Part shown: in pieces, positions 46,501-57,785 of the stretch
Layout of the letters: every line of letters starts with the position of its first letter
Numbering within the stretch: the stretch's first letter is position 1
Assembly: GCA_030704615.1 (NCBI GenBank)
Contig: CM060733.1
Span: forward strand, 11,658,001-11,718,000
Length of the DNA stretch: 60,000 nucleotides
From: Takakia lepidozioides
Taxonomy: Eukaryota > Streptophyta > Takakiopsida > Takakiales > Takakiaceae
Direction: 5' to 3'
Notes under the pieces: model-generated
The model's input: the letters and a program-made list of their open reading frames with translations, nothing else
What the model was told of the DNA's origin: nothing
Databases searched by the model: none
Position numbers and translations under genes: made by a program

Positions 46501-49500
46501 GCGGATTGTAGGGGCAAACGCTGTTGATCAAAACCAGGATATGACTGATGTTAATGCAGATTTTGTGCCTCTGGATATGGCCTTTGATAACACTACTGCT
46601 GCACTCCTTGCCTCACGGTTCTGGACCCACCAAGTGCTGCTTAATGAAACGCTTTTTGGATCATACTCAGTTGTATATGTCCGATACCCAGGTATGATGT
46701 TTGAACTCCATGAGCTGGGTAAAAGTGTTTTCAGCTTGGTCATAGTTGAAGCAATTCACAGAATCAGGAAGATAATGAAGAAGAAGAAGACACTCTTTTG
46801 TTTGAATTTCATTGAGACATTCCCTCTTGGAAAGTGGTCACTGTGAGAATCCATACCTCGCATCCTTAACTTTATTTGTGTATGCAAATAATCTAGTTTC
46901 CTCCACTGCAACATTTTGCTTTGGTCCTTTTCTCATCCATATTGTAACCCAAGCTAAGCTTGCATACTTATATCCACGTCATAGATACCCTATATTATGT
47001 CCATCAGTTTATTCATAGTGTAAGATAAGACGTCCACAAGTTTGCTTAATGTGTGCCAGTGGAGTCTACAAGCTACTTAACTTGTGTGAATCAATTTCCC
47101 TTTGTTTGCTTTGTGTCTTTCATGTAGGTCTTCCTCCCTCCCCTCCTTCACAGGCTCCTTCAGGGGGAAGCACCCCGCCACCAGGCGATGAGGTGGGGAG
47201 CCAGCGTCCAATTGGGGTTGACATCACCAACAGGAGTCACAGAATGAACAGTGTGTTTATTGCAGTGATTGCCTTAGCATCAGCCATGGGTGTGGTGATT
47301 TTTCTTGGAGCTATATGGTTACTGCTTCTGCGTTGCAGTCTCCGAAGAGGGTCTTCATCATCTGTTGAACCTATTCTTGCTGCTTCCAGCACCAAACGTC
47401 CAGGTACACTTTTTGCTCAATTGCACACAGGAAAGGGAGCACAAGGGTAAGTGAGGAAGAGTGAAGCCAGGAGTGTGGCACTCAATGCCTAGAGAAAGAA
47501 AGAGCAAGCTGCCTCTTTATCCTCATAGAAGGCTCTCTCTCTCTCAGAGACACACATGCCCAGAAGTTTTTGTTCTCTCTTCCTTTATCTGGCTTTGCAA
47601 GTGAAGGTGTCGCAGAACAGACTTTGCAAAACCCAATCACAGCTCTGGCAAGCCAGGAAATGCCAACTTTATTGTTGCAGTCAAATCACACATCCAACAA
47701 GCAGCCAGCCCCTCCCAAAAGGACGCAATAGGCAGAGGCCAAAGCACCGTCTGATGAGTCTTTCCCAGGCCACAGCAATTAAAACCTACTGCCTACATCT
47801 GTGCTTGGTTTTTTCCCTGAAGCGTAGTAAAGCTTTTCCCTGTCTCTGACAAATCTTAGTTTGTAATCTGTGCAGGAGGTTCAATCTTGTCGGGCAGCAT
47901 TGCCAGTTCCACATCCATCTCATTTGCATCAAGTATGGCAGCATACACAGGCACTGCAAAATCATTCTCCCTAGCAGAGCTAGAGAGAGCAACTGAAAAT
48001 TTCAAGCCTGAGAACATTGTGGGAGAAGGAGGATTTGGAAGGGTCTATCAGGGGCTGCTAGATGACAGCTTGCCAGTGGCTGTCAAAGTGTTGACCCGTG
48101 ACGATCAGCAAGGGGGACGTGAGTTTGTTGCAGAAGTAGAGATGCTGAGTAGGTTGCACCATCGCAACCTTGTGAAGCTGATTGGTATCTGTACAGAAGA
48201 TCACATGCGCTGCTTGGTCTACGAGCTTATTCCCAATGGCAGTGTTGAATCACATTTGCATGGTATAATCCACCTTACACTGGATCATGACATGTTCAAT
48301 TCTTGCTGAATGTTTGAACTTCCTCTACCCCCTTGCAGGCTCGATTAGAATCCTCAATATAACAAAGTAAAAGCCATTAGATAACTTTGGGCAATGATTA
48401 TATAACTTGACCTTGTCAGCCTTTGTTACTGTGCAACAATTTAGGGCAAGGACAGAGTAGCGGTGGCGTCATTTGCTTATTAGGATGCGATTCAACTCTG
48501 TGAGGACACACCTTTACAGTACCAGAGTCAGGTAGGGAGGCTGGAGGAGCTGTTTGAAGGTGCTATGATCAGACTAGACAATTCTGTCTGTTGTCCATGA
48601 TGATTGCTTTGGTGAAGTCTCTGGAGAAACCCCATAATCCATGAAGGCAGTTGTCTGCGTGGGTGAATCTTGCAGTTACAAAATGTGAAACAGCCACATT
48701 GAGCGCCATTGGTGCTGCCCAGTTAACTTCTCTCTCTAATGTTGGCACTACTGAAGTTTATGTTATCAGCCATCTGTGCTATCCTGTGGTACAGAACAAA
48801 CACATTAGCTTCTATGATACCAGCTCCCTGGTGGTGATGTGGCACAACCCATCCTCTAGAAACTGATGATGATAGCTGATGATTGACCTCTCTTCTCAGC
48901 AGGTGCAGACATGCTCACTGCCCCTCTGGACTGGGAGGCACGTGTGAAGATAGCACTGGGTGCTGCACGGGGTCTTGCCTACTTGCATGAGGATTCGAAC
49001 CCAAGAGTAATTCATCGCGACTTTAAAGCTAGCAACATCTTGCTTGAGGATGATTTCACTCCCAAGGTATCTGATTTTGGGTTGGCTAAGGCAGCAGCTG
49101 AGGGAGGTGGCAGCGAGCACATCTCCACACGAGTAATGGGAACTTTTGGGTGAGTTTCCTTCCATTTGTTTTCATGTTTTCGCAATCTGGACACAACTGG
49201 TATTTATATGCACATGACCAACAGCTGGACCTTTTTGCAAGTGATGGAATGCATGCAGGTATTATTGATCCCAAGTCTTTGATGTTATGTCAGAGTTGTC
49301 ACTGTGGGCTCCCATTGGCATACATACAAGCAGATATGTATAACAGAATAAGACATGCAAGCCCTTCCCATGCTTTTTGGGTATTTAGTCTTACACGCGC
49401 TTTGCTTGTTTGAGGGCAGAGCTGGTGTTACTGTGGCTTTTCTCTCTTCTATGTTAATTTGGCTGTTTTGGTGGTTGGCCTGGCCACCCTCCCATTTATG

Positions 49501-50523
49501 CTACAGTAAGGTTCCCTCTCTGGTTGCTAAGCACATCTAGTGGGTGCTCTCTACTGCTATGTGCAAGCAAGGAGCTGGTCGTTAGGCGCATTCTAGTAAT
49601 TGCATTTCTCTTTGTATGAAGCAAGGAGCCAAAGCACTTTGTGGCCTACCTCCTCAAGGCACTTCGTCTTGTACAAGACTAGATTTATTTCAGTTCTTTG
49701 TTTGTTCTACCCTGTTCCATCAGCCCTTGTGACCCTCTCTGAATGTTACAACGTTTCTTTCTTTCTTTCTTTCTTGAACTTTTCGACATTTGTGTTCAGG
49801 TATGTGGCTCCTGAATATGCAATGACGGGGCATCTGCTGGTGAAGAGCGATGTTTACAGCTATGGAGTTGTGTTGCTTGAGCTTCTTTCTGGCCGAAAGC
49901 CGGTGGACATGTCTCAACCACCCGGACAGGAGAATCTGGTCACATGGGCACGCCCACTGCTTATAAGTAAAGAAGGGTTGGAGCTACTAGTTGATCCAGC
50001 CCTAGAGGGCAATTTCCCCTTTGACAATTTCGCAAGAGTGGCTGCCATAGCTTCGATGTGTGTACAACCTGAAGTATCACACCGGCCTTTCATGGGGGAA
50101 GTTGTGCAAGCCTTGAAACTAGTATACAACGACTCGGATGCAAGTGACTCTGGTCCTGGAGAAGATTCTCCAACCCCGCTTAAAAAAGGGGCAGGCCATG
50201 ACCCACGGTCACTGTTTTTGCCTGACAATTCATTTATTAGTGTTGATTATGACTCAGGCCCGCTAAATCGGCAGGACCTTGAGCAAGGGCGGCCTCTCTC
50301 TGCCTCAGCAGTGTTGACAGGTTCCGGGCGCTTTATTCGGCAGCTCTCAGGTTCTTTCCGGCGTCACAGTGCCTCGGGCCCCCTGAAGACATCCACAGGA
50401 AGCAAGCCGCCAGCATGGTACAGATTCGGGGGCCCAAAGGGCGGTACTAGGAGTGAGCATGATGGTGTTGGTAGATATCACAGACCTGGAGTGCGAAGGG
50501 ACTTTTATGGGTTATGGCCATGA
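43562..50523 (+). CDS. ALE2-like receptor kinase (eight exons, complete)
   Basis: Exons are 43562-43643, 44199-44804, 45046-45123, 46323-46691, 47128-47403, 47876-48262, 48903-49149 and 49800-50523, all with GT-AG introns, giving 922 residues. Exon 1 encodes a signal peptide ([19 protein letters not shown]). Residues 28-255 are Pro/Ser/His-rich. Exon 4 has the Cys-rich ALE2 ectodomain ([43 protein letters not shown]). One membrane helix lies at about 419-448. The kinase has the GEGGFGRV loop (520-527), VAVK (Lys541), HRDFKASN (from 637), DFG (from 657) and APEYAM. These residues indicate an active RD kinase. A tail of about 125 residues ends RRDFYGLWP. Arabidopsis ALE2 acts with ACR4 in epidermis and cuticle specification; the same role here is inference. 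Confidence 0.93.
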
Positions 50524-51479
50524 GGCTTTCAAATTGCTTGTGCCTGGCTGTTTGATATGAGATGGGGCATGATTGTGTTTTTCTCAATAGACAACACCTC
50601 TGACCTTACAGGGGGAATTTGTGAACATTATGCATTCTGTGTTAAAACCCTCTGTCGGTTTGTCGAGCTCGGAGAGGACGGGCGGTTGGCAGCTACAAGC
50701 ACTTGGCACTGGTGTACGTTAGCATGTTAGTCTCACCATTTATGAATGAAATGGTTCCTTGGGATCCATAATAAACTCTTTAGAACTAGTTTTTGTAGAC
50801 TCTTGCTCTAGGTGCTGGATTGCACCCGGTGAAAAATATAACTCAGTGGGCATATTCCCAAACAGTACCATTGTTTCTTAGATTTATGGTCCATCCTTGT
50901 GCTCCAGCAAAAGTGAATGCAGGGTGTTCTGTCCCCAGACAGGTTCACCATTCAGCAATCAGAGCAAGCAGTACATTTGGACATGATCTCTTTGTCTGGA
51001 TGATATGATGGGTCTAATCATTTTGTTTTGGTTGCCCTAATTGTGGCAGCTGTAGATTTGCTTGGATGTGCGGGCTATGTGCTAGCAGCCATATAGACAA
51101 GCCTCAAACGGCAATTGGCTCTCTTGCTTTGCTTTGGCACAACAGGAATGCAAGACTCGGGAATTAAAATTGAAACACAACGTAAGGTACTTGACCACAT
51201 TTTCTCCATTGACTTGCATGTCTCCGCAAAGTCTCTCTCTACAAGAGAACCAAAAAAACCACTCTATTTGGGCTCAACATGGCTGGAACAACAGAAGTCT
51301 GCCTTAAGAAAGTTGAGGGGAAAGAGAAAGAAGCCGTCCATGAGTACTAAGCATTTTCAAGGCTTCCAACTTGGGGTAATTTCCACTGTTGGGCGGTTAC
51401 CAACCTGGGCCCTGGTTAACAGGCTATTCCTACAGAACTGGACTCCCATCCAGAACCAGGGTTTAGGGGATAGTTATAT
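50524..51479. other. 3' flank of receptor kinase, no further gene recognised
   Basis: This contains the probable 3' UTR. A frame at 51115-51486 (123 codons) resembles nothing known and borders the LTR of retroelement copy B. Confidence 0.4.
50770..50775 (+). promoter_or_regulatory. Candidate polyadenylation signal of the receptor kinase
   Basis: AATAAA lies about 250 nt after the stop codon, in T-rich and A-rich context. It is the best match in the 3' flank. Plant signals are loose, so the site is tentative. Confidence 0.45.
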
Positions 51480-53503
51480 GTTGTGATGAAAACTAACCAA
51501 GAGACGGTTCCAGATCCGATTCTGTTTTTATTTTATTGAGGCGTTCCGGTCTGGTTCCGGTTCCAACTTTTAAACATGGTGGTTCCAGTTACTGGTTAGT
51601 CGCTGAGATCAAAACATCGGTTCAACTTACATTTGCGTTCTGTTATCAGAATGTGACTATTTGATATATATTATTATTATTGATTTCTTATTATTACTTA
51701 TCAGTCTGGTCGACAAACTGGTTGGCACATTAAATATTCAGATATTTCAACCAGGGCGTTTATTGGCTCCTCTTCTTTCTAAAGAGGAGTCTATGCATAT
51801 GTGAGACCAAATGAAGTCCCAACACACAAAATACAAATATAAATATCCAAAATGTCCTAGTTAACTAGAAGTAGGTAATTCTAGTTAACCATGACTAAAA
51901 CCATGACAGTTGTCGTGCACCTAAGCATCGTGCCACAACATACATCGTTGTCCACCATACATTCTAAGCACACAATCTTAGAAAGCTATGCCACAATCGC
52001 CCCCCTAGCTAGTGATTAGGTCCCTCTAACACCGGATAGCTGACAAGTATCCATCTCAATAAGATCATCGCTTGGTCTTCAATCGCACATGTCCCAATTT
52101 TTTAAAATATATGGATCAAGAGGCCAGGTGCAACGAGAGCCCCATCGTTAATCGTCTGCTTACAATCCATGATCTTCAATTGAGTATCCATGGCGTTGAG
52201 CTCCTACCAGCTAGACCTTGGATCACTTGGCAACTCCACCATTGTCATACCCACTACCTATGTCCAAGGCATCATAGACACAACCATTCTCCACTAGGAA
52301 CCTCCTCAAGTGGCGGTATCAAGCATCCGATGTGCCACCCCCTTGAGCATTTGTCACACACCAACATGGTTGCGGCACCACCAGCATGCCCACATATCAT
52401 GCAACGCAACCCTGCATGTACCACTGCAAGGTTGGGATCTATCCTCCCATCCACATGTGGAAGGTGACATGGTGCACAATTGTGCACATGGTCCTTCCAT
52501 ACCATTCCATCTCGATCCTCCAGAATCAACACTCCTGAAGGCAACACCTCCCGGACCCTTAGAATCACACGTCCTGCTGTGACATCCAAAGTCGTAGGCG
52601 CTCTCTGCTGTAGATACACATAGTCCCCAGGGTGGAAACGCCGAACACCTGGCCGATATCTTCCTCCACGTATAGTGGCGTACCTCAATGTGTCTCGGTG
52701 TTGGGCAATAGCAAGGTTCTCAAAAGCCATAGTCATGACTCTCTTGAACAACTCTGCCTGCTGGACACATGCTTGTGTCCACGCATCCAGATCATCAAGA
52801 TTGAGGACTACTGCAGTCTCCTTGCGAATAGATGCAGACAAATCTGGCTCTTGGCCAAAGAGAAGGAAATAAGGCGAGAACGAGGCAAGTGATGTTTGTT
52901 TGCTAAACCTGTAGCCCATGGCCAACCAAGATAGCTGAAGGTCCCAATCTCCTAAGTGTCACTTCTGCAAGCCATACTTGCGCAAGCCTCGCTTGACTGT
53001 TTGTACAACCCTCTCTGCCAGGCCATCAGCCTCGGGATGATCCCGAGAAGTAGTGCGGTGATCTATCAAGGCTTGCTCACACAAAGCCTGAAAACTCCCC
53101 CAAGAACTCTCTCCCCTGGTCCGTGAGTACCTCGTCTGGAGCACCAAATTGGCTAAGCACTCGATCTAAGAATACATACGCAGCCCCCTCACTTGCCTTG
53201 TCAGGCAATGCCACCAGTTCAATCCACTTGGAGAAATGTTCCACCATCACCAGCACATACAGTGTTATGGCGAATCGTTAGTGGCAATGGGCCTGCGAAG
53301 TCAAGACTCCAACGATAGCCCAAACCCATAATGGGTAAAGGATGCAATTGTGGAGTAGGTGCATTGAAAGAAGCCTGCACTTTATCACACACCATGCACC
53401 TTGCCACTAACTGTTGCACATCAGTGTACATTTCCCGCCACCAGTACTGTCTTTGCAGCAAACTATGAGTGCGCCGCACCCCAAAATGTCCTGTCGTGCG
53501 CAT
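51480..53503 (-). mobile_element. Ty3/Gypsy element copy B: integrase-PHD fragment with 3' LTR
   Basis: This is a minus-strand relative of element A, retaining only the 3' end of pol. 53503-53219 encodes the integrase zinc-binding region (HFGVRRTHSLLQRQYWWREM, CMVCDKV) and the start of the core. 53147-52959 and 52925-52272 continue in shifted frames through DHPEADGLAERV, FLLFGQEPDL and the C-terminal domain to a PHD finger (CMICGH, CDKC, GWHIGC, EWLCL). The frames are broken at least twice. A G-rich polypurine tract (complement of 52001-52007) abuts an LTR that ends at 51995 with ...GCCACA on the plus strand. The far LTR end (about 51480) is a guess. The 5' part is replaced by 86 bp of LTR. 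Confidence 0.85.
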
Positions 53504-53576
53504 ACGTATCGCTACACAACTACATCACTGTCCAAACCACACCACACATATATGCACAATAAAGTAGTCTGCCACA
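53491..53576 (-). repeat. 86-bp truncated LTR fragment joined to integrase of copy B
   Basis: This is identical to 53934-54019 in the LTR of element A except for one base (A versus G in CTACATC(A/G)CTG). It starts, in element sense, with the LTR terminus TGTGGCAGAC and stops abruptly at GACAG, where integrase sequence of copy B begins. It marks a deletion that removed most of an LTR and all internal sequence up to the integrase. Confidence 0.9.
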
Positions 53577-53577
53577 A

Positions 53578-54019
53578 TGATAATAAAACTAGAAAACACA
53601 CTGCTCACACCAGAAACAACATGAATCCATCGCTATCACTCTTTAAAACAGAAGTCGAGCCAGGGGCACCCCAAGCTATAGGGACTACACCCCACAACAA
53701 CCTACACTCTCATCATAAGCACACTCAAATCTAAACGCAAGAAGGAGCTCGGTCGCGCAGGCTCAACTCGAGAGAGATGAGCTGCGCGACTGCCGCTCTC
53801 GTGAAGATAAGACGGTTCAGGTGTCAAACTAAACTTGACACCTGACTTAACACTTGACCTAAATCCAAGTGTTAAATACAAATAACTAGCTTTATTCTAG
53901 TCATTTTCACACTGTGCTTATTTAACTTGACAGCTGTCGTGCGCATACGTATCGCTACACAACTACATCGCTGTCCAAACCACACCACACATATATGCAC
54001 AATAAAGTAGTCTGCCACA
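53578..54019 (-). repeat. 3' LTR of Gypsy element A
   Basis: A 442-bp segment with TG...CA ends. In element sense it begins TGTGGCAGAC immediately after the polypurine tract and ends at TTATCA beside the truncated LTR of copy B. The first boundary is firm (polypurine tract, shared terminus in three places). The second is inferred from the TG/CA ends and the abutting second LTR start. Confidence 0.75.
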
Positions 54020-54020
54020 A

Positions 54021-54033
54021 TCGTCCCCCTAGC
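54021..54033 (-). other. Polypurine tract of element A
   Basis: The minus-strand sequence GCTAGGGGGACGA lies directly before the LTR terminus TGTGGCAGAC. A matching G-rich tract sits in the same place in copy B. This is the expected primer site for plus-strand synthesis. Confidence 0.75.
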
Positions 54034-54224
54034 TGGTGGATAGGTCCCTCTACCTCCAGATAGCTACAAGATGTAATAGCCACAGCCGTACTAAGTCCTC
54101 TATCACTGTCCCTATTGTACTCAAACTCTATAGACCAAGAGGCCGGGTACAAGAGTAGCCCCATCGTTAGTCGCCGTCTTGCAATCTGTGAACTTGAGCC
54201 AGGACCTCGTGTGTTCAAGGTCTC

Positions 54225-57200
54225 CTAGTAGCTGGGCCTTGCGTTTCTTGTTAGCCTTCCATGGTTGTATCCACTCCCACTATCCAATGCAATGTCCCCA
54301 TCCGGAACCATCTCAAGAGGTGGAGTCAAGCATCCCATATGCCAACCTCTAGAGCATCGATCACACACCAGCATGGTGGCTGCCCCTTTAGCAGACCCAC
54401 ACAACATGCACCTCAAACCTGCAGATACCACTGCCAGGTTTGGGTCAATCCTGCCATCGACATTCGGAAGGTGACATGGCGCACAATTACGCACATGGTC
54501 CTTCCAAGTTATGCCATCCCGACCCTCCAAGACCAAGACGCCTGAGGGCAAGACCTCTCGAACCCTCAAAATAACACGTCCTGCAGTCACATCCAGGGTC
54601 GTAGGAGCAGTCTGCTGCAGATAGACATAGTCACCAGGGTTGAATCTCCGAACCCCAGGACGATAGCCCCCACCACGTATGGTAGCATACCTCAACGTAT
54701 CACGGTGTTGTGCAATGGCAAGGTTCTCGAAAGCCATGGGCATGACTCTCTTGAACAACTCTGCACGCTGCTCACATGCACGTGCCCACACGTCCGGATC
54801 GTCAAGGTTAAGAACTGTAGCAGCTTCTCTGCGAATGGATGTAGGCAAATCCGGCTCTCGGCCAAAGAGAAGAAAGTATGGTGAGAAGGAGGCAAGTGAT
54901 GCTTGCTTGCTGAACCTGTAGCCCATGGCTAACCAGGGTAACTGAAGGTCCCAATCTCCTAGGTGTCCCTTCTGCAAGCCATACTTGCGCAAACCCCTCT
55001 TTACTGTCTGAACAACTCTCTCTGCCAAGCCATCGGCCTCAGGATGATCCCGAGAAGTGGTGCGGTGGTCTATCAAGGCCTTGTCACACAAAGCCTGAAA
55101 CTCCCCCAAGAACTCTCTCCCTTGGTCCGTGAGTACCTCAGCTGGAGCACCGAATCGGCTAAGCACACAATCCAAGAATGCATACGCAGCTCCCTCACTA
55201 GCCTTATCAGGCAATGGAACCAATTCAATCCACTTGGAGAAGTGCTCCACCATCACCAACACGTACTTGTTGTGGCGCATGGTCAGTGGCAACGGCCCTG
55301 CGAAGTCAAGACTCCACCTGTAGCCCAATCCCATGATCGGAAGAGGGTGCAATTGTGGAGTAGGGGCGTTGAATGAAGCACGCACCCTGTCACACACCAT
55401 GCACCTAGCCACAAATTGTTGCACCTCTGTGTGCATACCACGCCACCAATACTGCCCCTGCAGTAGACTATGAGTGCGTCGCACCCCAAAATGCCCCAAC
55501 TCCTCATGGGCATGCCGCACTAACCGTGCCCGCTGTGTTGGGTGAGGCACAATCCTCACTCGACCATCCTCCCACACTCGGAGCAGGTGTGTCCCCTCCC
55601 ACTTGAACCTCTTGGCTCGTTGTAGGATCCGATCCCTCTCCTTGGCAGTCACAGTGGCTGCAGTGTCTCCAGTGCGGAGGTAGTCCAACACAACTGAATC
55701 CTCATGTATATCTTTGGCGCCACCTTGCTCATTGCTGGCCTCAGGGTCCTCAGACACTTGATCTACAGTCATCCCTGTTGCAGGTCCAACCTGGCCTTCC
55801 GCTGCCAAGATACACAGAAATGCAGATGCATGCCATCCGGGCACCATCTCCTCGTCCGTCTCACCATGCCACCGAGCTCCAGTGTCATCCTGCTGGCTCG
55901 TGCATGGATTGCGACTCAACCCATCTGCATTGCGATTGACCAAACCCGGTCGATGCACCACCTGAAAGTCATACTCTTGAAGGATGAGTGCCCACCGTGC
56001 AAGCTTCCCCGTAAGCTTGTCTGACTCCATCAACCACTTGAGTGGTTGGTGATCCGTGACAAGGGTGAAGAGATTGCCGTATAGATAGCACCTGAAGTGT
56101 GCCACGGCCCACACTGCAGCTAAGCATTCTCCCTCATATGAGCTATACTTAGACTCTGCAGCATTGTTCGAGCGGCTAGCATAAGCCACTACGAACTCTC
56201 TTCCCTCATCATCCACCTGTGTGAGCACCGCTCCAAGCCCCAGCATGCTCCAATCTGTATGCAGCTGAAAAGGACGCCCCCTGATAGGTCGTCTCAAGAT
56301 GGGCGCCGAGGTCAACCTCGCCTTGAGCTCTTGAAAAGCTTGTTCTTGCTCATCTTCCCACTGCCACTCCTGGTCCACCTTGGTCAGCTTGGTTAGAGCC
56401 TTTGCAATGGCACTAAATCCCTTAACAAACCGTCTGTAATAGTTTGCTAACCCCATGAAAGCTCGAACTCGGCTCACATCCGTGGGGCGTGGAACCTGTG
56501 CAATGGACTCTACCTTAGTCTGCTGTACCCCCAATCCTCCAGGATATATCATGTGACCCAGATACTCAATCTGGTTGTGGAAAAACTTGCACTTTCCCGG
56601 ATGTAACTTCAATCCGTGCGTCCTCAAGCGCTCAAATACCCCCTGAAGGTGTCTCTCATGCTCCTCCACCGTAGCACTAAAGATGATGATGTCATCTATG
56701 TAGCACCGAGCAAACTCCACCCCTGCTAGAATCCTGTCCATGACTCTTTGAAACTCAGCGGGAGCGTTTTTAAGCCCAAATGGTAAGAACCGCCACTGGT
56801 ATAGGCAATCCTTCCCGTGCTCATTGATCCCCCAGAATGCCGTCTTTTGCTTATCCGCCTCCTTGATCGGCAACTGGTGATATCCGGATCGTAAATCCAA
56901 CGTGCTAAAGACCTTGGAATGCCCAATGGCATCAAAGATCTCCTCTGGTGTCGGCATGGCATACCTATCGGACTTGGTCTGACGATTTACAGGCCGGTAA
57001 TCACCGCACATACGTCTCTCCGTCCAATTGCCATAGACATCCTTCTTGGCTGGCATCACTGTGGCTGAAGCATACTCTCCACCAGAGAGCTCCACCAAAC
57101 CTGCCTCCCAGAGATCTTGAGTCCTCATCTGAATCAAAGACCTCTCCATGTCACTGTATCTATAGGGTCTCCGAAAGATTGGCGTGTCAGTGGCCAACTC

Positions 57201-57401
57201 AATACGGATCTCTTGACCCTTCAGTGCTCCCAAGTCCTTCAAACTGAAGGCAAAGCAATTCCTGTAAGCCCTCAGGAACCGCCGTATACGTCGTCTCTCT
57301 CCTCCGGTGACAATGGGTCCAATGTCAGGCTCCCAATTGTCCTCCGTAACTGCAACCTTAAGTCCAGTGGGCTTAGAGGTAGAGGACGCGTCCCGTGGTT
57401 G
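54225..57401 (-). pseudogene. Element A pol part 2: RT, RNase H, integrase, PHD finger
   Basis: The frame is open from the TAG at 57402 down to 54225; numbering here starts at the Met at 57242 (1005 residues). Reverse transcriptase has FSTLDLRSGYHQ and the catalytic YIDD at 181-184. RNase H has HTD (Asp330), YEGE (Glu371) and VTDH (Asp397). Integrase has an HHCC finger (His578, His584, Cys614, Cys617) and the DDE triad at Asp646, Asp706 and Glu741. A C-terminal PHD-type finger starts CMLCGS (Cys945, Cys948), then Cys960, Cys963, His968 and Cys971. The last Trp-x-Cys and final Cys of the finger are lost through a small deletion, and the tail runs out of frame to ARPSY. The frame continues upstream of 57242 without a break to the TAG, so the Met is not the true start. 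Confidence 0.92.
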
Positions 57402-57785
57402 CTATGCTGCAACCTCTTGAGCAGTACTCCCTTCCTGCTCAGTCAATGACAAGGCCTCATCCTGCCCCATCATCTCATCATTGAGAACCTCCTCATCCCG
57501 AGAAGAATCCCCAACCTCATCCATCACAGCTGCCTTGGCTGCCAACTCCCTCTGAACCTCGAGCACCTCCCACGTGTGCCATGGATGTCTACACCCCGTG
57601 GTCCTCACCGGCTCGCCCCCACTCGCTGCCTGTACCGTCTCGGTAGGCAGAGAGACCGTCAAGGGAAGTGCACTCCGCACTCTACGTTGCTCAGCCATAG
57701 CCAAGCTGATAATCCAGGTCAAGCAATTGAGATCCATTGCTTGCCCCAACACCTGACGACGTGATGCCTCAGAAAGAGAAGGCAC
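57402..57785 (-). pseudogene. Element A pol: methyltransferase motif X and linker, shifted frame
   Basis: This short frame holds the natural end of the methyltransferase: PSLSEASRRQVLGQAMDLNC then LTWII, matching motif X (R, LG-x-A, W-I). An acidic linker of about 90 residues follows. It lies in the same frame as RT and is separated from it only by a TAG at 57402-57404. It overlaps the end of the protease-methyltransferase frame, so a one-base change around 57795 moved motif X out of frame. The TAG could come from a CAG (CHG context) by cytosine deamination. Confidence 0.85.
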
